A stretch of DNA of 34,749 bases from NCBI GenBank assembly GCA_964655225.1, contig CAZZMB010000024.1, forward strand, positions 1 through 34,749, in the 5' to 3' direction. This document shows positions 32,891-34,749 of the stretch, one piece after another. The notes below the pieces were generated by a model. The model made no database searches and was not told where the DNA came from. It saw nothing but the letters and a program-made list of their open reading frames with translations. Position 1 is the first letter of the stretch, and each line of letters begins with the position of its first letter. This DNA comes from JAFMKE01 sp964655225 (GTDB lineage: Bacteria > Bacteroidota > Bacteroidia > Chitinophagales > UBA8649). The position numbers and the translations under genes were made by a program.

Positions 32891-33850
32891 TTAAAACCAT
32901 CTTTTCTTCATAAAAAACCACCCCAAGACAAATGAAAACACCAAGGATAGCGCAATAATGACGATGAATGGAATATAACTATGTTCGTAACCCTCTTGGA
33001 GTGGTAAACGGATATTCATTCCATAAAAACTTGCAAATAAAGTGGGAACCATTAACACAATGGTCGCTGCCGTCAAGCGCTGAACAACAATTCCCAAATT
33101 ATTAGAAATAATTGAAGCAAAAGAATCCATTGTTCCATTTAAAATATTGGTATAAATATCTGCCATTTCAATAGCCTGACCACTATCTACAACGACATCT
33201 TCTATGAAATCTTCCTTATACTCGTCCTCTCTTATTTTTAAAAAATTGGTTCGTCGAAGCTTGTTCATCATTAAATCGTTACTCCGAAGGTTGGTCACAA
33301 AATAGATTAAGCTTTTTTGCAAATTCAATAAGCGTTTTAAATCTTTACTCCTTGATGAGCGGTAAATTTCACTTTCAAAAGAGAATCGCTTATTATTAAT
33401 TTCGCGCAGATAGTACTGAAAGTAATACACATTGCGATTGAATAATTGAAGTGTAAACAAGCTTTGATCTGCGGGATCAAAACCTTTAATTTTATTCAAA
33501 AGAAAATCATCAATCACTCTATTTTCATAGCTGCAAATCGTGATAATATAGTCTGGCTTACTGACTATACCAATTGGAATAGTTAGGTAGAGGGCTTCAT
33601 TATCAATAAGGTCATTATTTAAAATAGGGGTATTGACCACAACTAAATCTGTCTCCTCTTCCGACTCAAATCTACTTTGCTCGTCTCTATCTAAGGAATC
33701 CGTCAAGAAATCTAAGGGTAAATCGTGTATTTGAGCTATTTCCTCTAGATTCTCTTTGGAAAAGGGTGGATAAATATTTACCCAACAACCTTTTTCGAAA
33801 TTCTTGATTTCAATTAGGGAATTGCCTGATTTCTTTAGTATTTTGATCAT
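32891..33850 (-). CDS. corA: CorA-family Mg2+/divalent cation channel
   Basis: A 319-residue CorA protein. The large N-terminal cytoplasmic domain (about 1-250) precedes two membrane helices at the C-terminus. The first helix, VLMVPTLFASF, ends in the family hallmark YGMN, followed by a short loop with EGYEHS and a second helix ending with the basic tail MKKRWF. It forms a pentameric channel for Mg2+ or related ions. It lies between the thioesterase gene (10 bp upstream) and the hydrolases (10 bp downstream) on one minus-strand operon. The YGMN loop here continues IRLPLQEG, different from the common MPE loop, but this occurs in other members. Confidence 0.93.
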   Translation of the reverse strand: MIKILKKSGNSLIEIKNFEKGCWVNIYPPFSKENLEEIAQIHDLPLDFLTDSLDRDEQSRFESEEETDLVVVNTPILNNDLIDNEALYLTIPIGIVSKPDYIITICSYENRVIDDFLLNKIKGFDPADQSLFTLQLFNRNVYYFQYYLREINNKRFSFESEIYRSSRSKDLKRLLNLQKSLIYFVTNLRSNDLMMNKLRRTNFLKIREDEYKEDFIEDVVVDSGQAIEMADIYTNILNGTMDSFASIISNNLGIVVQRLTAATIVLMVPTLFASFYGMNIRLPLQEGYEHSYIPFIVIIALSLVFSFVLGWFFMKKRWF

Positions 33851-33860
33851 CAGTGAGCTT

Positions 33861-34376
33861 TTACTCTTGATTAAACAGTGCTTTGAAACTTTCCGCCTCA
33901 GTTGCTTGTATTCTTCCTGCCAAAATAAGTCTTATTTCTCTTCTTTTCAAGGCCCCTTCGAATTGATTTTTCTCCTCGGCAGTTTCAGGGGTAATAGGAA
34001 TCGCTTTTTTCGGTCTTCCGTTACTATCCAAAGCTACGAATGTATAGTAAGCTGTATTGCATTTGTACCTGTTTTGTGATGGTAAATTTTCAGCCCAAAC
34101 CTCAATATAGGTTTCAATAGATGTATTAAAGACTCTGGTAACCTTGGCTTCAATGGTAACAACATCGCCAATTTTAATTGGGTTGTCAAAAGAAACCTGA
34201 TCCACAGAAACAGTCACCACCACAGCTTTTGCATGCTTCCCTGCTGCAATTGCAGAAGCAATATCCATCCAATGCAAGATCTTGCCTCCTCTTAGATTAT
34301 TTAAAGCGTTTGCGTCATTGGGCAAGACTATTTCCGTCATTATTGTTCTTGAGTAAGCTGGTGTATTTTGATCCAT
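33861..34376 (-). CDS. Acyl-CoA thioesterase, hotdog fold (YciA/BFIT-like)
   Basis: A 171-residue hotdog protein that hydrolyses acyl-CoA to free acid and CoA. NALNNLRGGKILHWMDIASAI (here the first part, NNLRGGKILHWMD, is the catalytic region with the Asn and Asp) is followed by VDQVSFDNPIKIGDVV and YIEVWAENL, matching the family. The C-terminus is long and charged (ETAEEKNQFEGALKRREI). The ATG at 34376 (MDQNTPAYSR) is preferred, since TATTTTTA at 34411-34404 (one base from the -7 consensus) precedes it. An ATG at 34430 gives 18 more residues. It is the first gene of the four-gene operon ending at 30998. Confidence 0.9.
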   Translation of the reverse strand: MDQNTPAYSRTIMTEIVLPNDANALNNLRGGKILHWMDIASAIAAGKHAKAVVVTVSVDQVSFDNPIKIGDVVTIEAKVTRVFNTSIETYIEVWAENLPSQNRYKCNTAYYTFVALDSNGRPKKAIPITPETAEEKNQFEGALKRREIRLILAGRIQATEAESFKALFNQE

Positions 34377-34525
34377 ATTAACTTGAGTTATATAAATGAG
34401 TTGTAAAAATAGTATATTTTGCTTTACCATAAGCTTCCTGTGCTAAGCATTGGAGAACGAAGCAAAAAATTGAGGGCGTTCTAATTTTTGTCCTTGGAAT
34501 AAGGATGCTTCTTACAAAGAATATC

Positions 34526-34533
34526 TACCTTTG
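34526..34533 (+). promoter_or_regulatory. Bacteroidota -7 element (TACCTTTG) for tRNA-Arg
   Basis: TACCTTTG ends 11 bp before the first base of the tRNA and matches TAnnTTTG exactly. Confidence 0.6.
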
Positions 34534-34544
34534 TACTTCTTATT

Positions 34545-34618
34545 GGCTCCGTAGTTCAATTGGATAGAATGTCAGATTTCGGCTCTGATGGTTGGGGGTT
34601 CGAATCCCTCCGGGGTCA
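34545..34618 (+). tRNA. tRNA-Arg (anticodon UCG)
   Basis: Folds as a full cloverleaf: acceptor GGCTCCG with CGGGGTC (two G-U pairs), D-arm GTTC/GAAT, anticodon stem TCAGA/TCTGA enclosing loop TTTCGGC, T-arm GGGGG/CCCTC with loop TTCGAAT, and discriminator A. The anticodon TCG reads the Arg codon CGA and others by wobble. The 3' CCA is not encoded (the bases after the discriminator are CGA). It has its own promoter and terminator. Confidence 0.95.
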
Positions 34619-34626
34619 CGAAAAAA

Positions 34627-34653
34627 GCTCAACACATAGTGTTGGGCTTTTTT
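34627..34653 (+). terminator. Intrinsic terminator of the tRNA-Arg gene
   Basis: GCTCAACAC (34627-34635) pairs with GTGTTGGGC (34639-34647), with one G-T pair and a 3-nt loop, followed by six Ts. The A-run before the stem makes it partly symmetrical. Confidence 0.88.
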
Positions 34654-34667
34654 ATTTTAGAGCAAAT

Positions 34668-34746
34668 ATGAGCTATGCTCATGTGAGGTGATAAAAGAAA
34701 AAAGACAGTACATGCTGATGCATGTGAGCTTTATGCTCGAGCATAA
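34668..34746. repeat. Cluster of palindromes at the window end
   Basis: ATGAGC-TAT-GCTCAT (34668-34682) is an inverted repeat; TTATGCTCGAGCATAA (34731-34746) is a perfect 16-bp palindrome; CATGTGAG occurs twice (34680-34687 and 34721-34728). No gene is visible in this stretch before the window ends. Confidence 0.5.
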
Positions 34747-34749
34747 CAA

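Noticed and set aside
1..34749. CRISPR arrays, insertion sequences, prophage or integrase genes
   Set aside because: No regularly spaced repeats, transposase or integrase motifs were seen on either strand.

Overview
The window looks like a piece of chromosome from a member of the Bacteroidota, most probably a flavobacteria-type marine or freshwater organism. Reasons seen in the sequence: the DNA is AT-rich; there are two TonB-dependent receptors with N-terminal carboxypeptidase-regulatory-like domains; the Bacteroidota -7 promoter element TAnnTTTG recurs just upstream of many genes; the glycyl-tRNA synthetase is the single-chain type; and several families here (DUF2805/TIGR03643, DUF2256, TIGR00875 aldolase, MerC next to a Fur-type regulator) are common in that phylum. 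Genes are tightly packed, on both strands, with several convergent pairs whose stop codons overlap.

Layout. Positions 1-6130: an edge-truncated helical protein, a NUDIX hydrolase overlapping a YciO/TsaC-type protein, a short decayed reading frame, a TonB-type outer-membrane receptor, a membrane-anchored coiled-coil protein and a TPMT-type methyltransferase. 6117-8368 (minus): MerC-like membrane protein plus Fur-family regulator, and an AtoE-type short-chain fatty acid transporter. 8426-14043: TPR-like protein, LuxE-type acyl-activating enzyme, cysteine-rich lipoprotein, steroid-5-alpha-reductase-like membrane protein, mnmA and a secreted alpha/beta hydrolase.

14126-20090 (plus) is the most interesting part: eight genes in one direction with overlapping or nearly touching ends. 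They are an SDR lacking the catalytic Tyr, a TIGR03643 protein, a photolyase/cryptochrome FAD-domain protein without the usual N-terminal domain, a flavin-reductase-like protein, a 44-residue DUF2256 zinc-ribbon protein, a second photolyase/cryptochrome of the DPRP/FeS-BCP type that has lost the cluster cysteines, an atypical metallo-beta-lactamase-fold protein and a DUF1295 membrane protein. The set suggests a light- or oxidative-damage-related flavoprotein system, possibly acting on lipids, whose chemistry is not obvious.

20122-24038 is a metal-uptake unit: two TTTAGA-N4-TCTAAA operators overlap the promoter of a ZIP transporter, followed by a TonB receptor and, convergently, a DtxR-family regulator that probably binds those operators. 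24159-34749 is mostly housekeeping: Ppx/GppA phosphatase, glycyl-tRNA synthetase, an EamA exporter, fructose-6-phosphate aldolase/transaldolase-like protein, dihydroorotase, methionyl-tRNA formyltransferase, a minus-strand operon of acyl-CoA thioesterase, CorA and two tandem alpha/beta hydrolases, and finally a tRNA-Arg(UCG) with its own promoter and terminator.

Gene identities are from reading motifs by eye; no database search was run.
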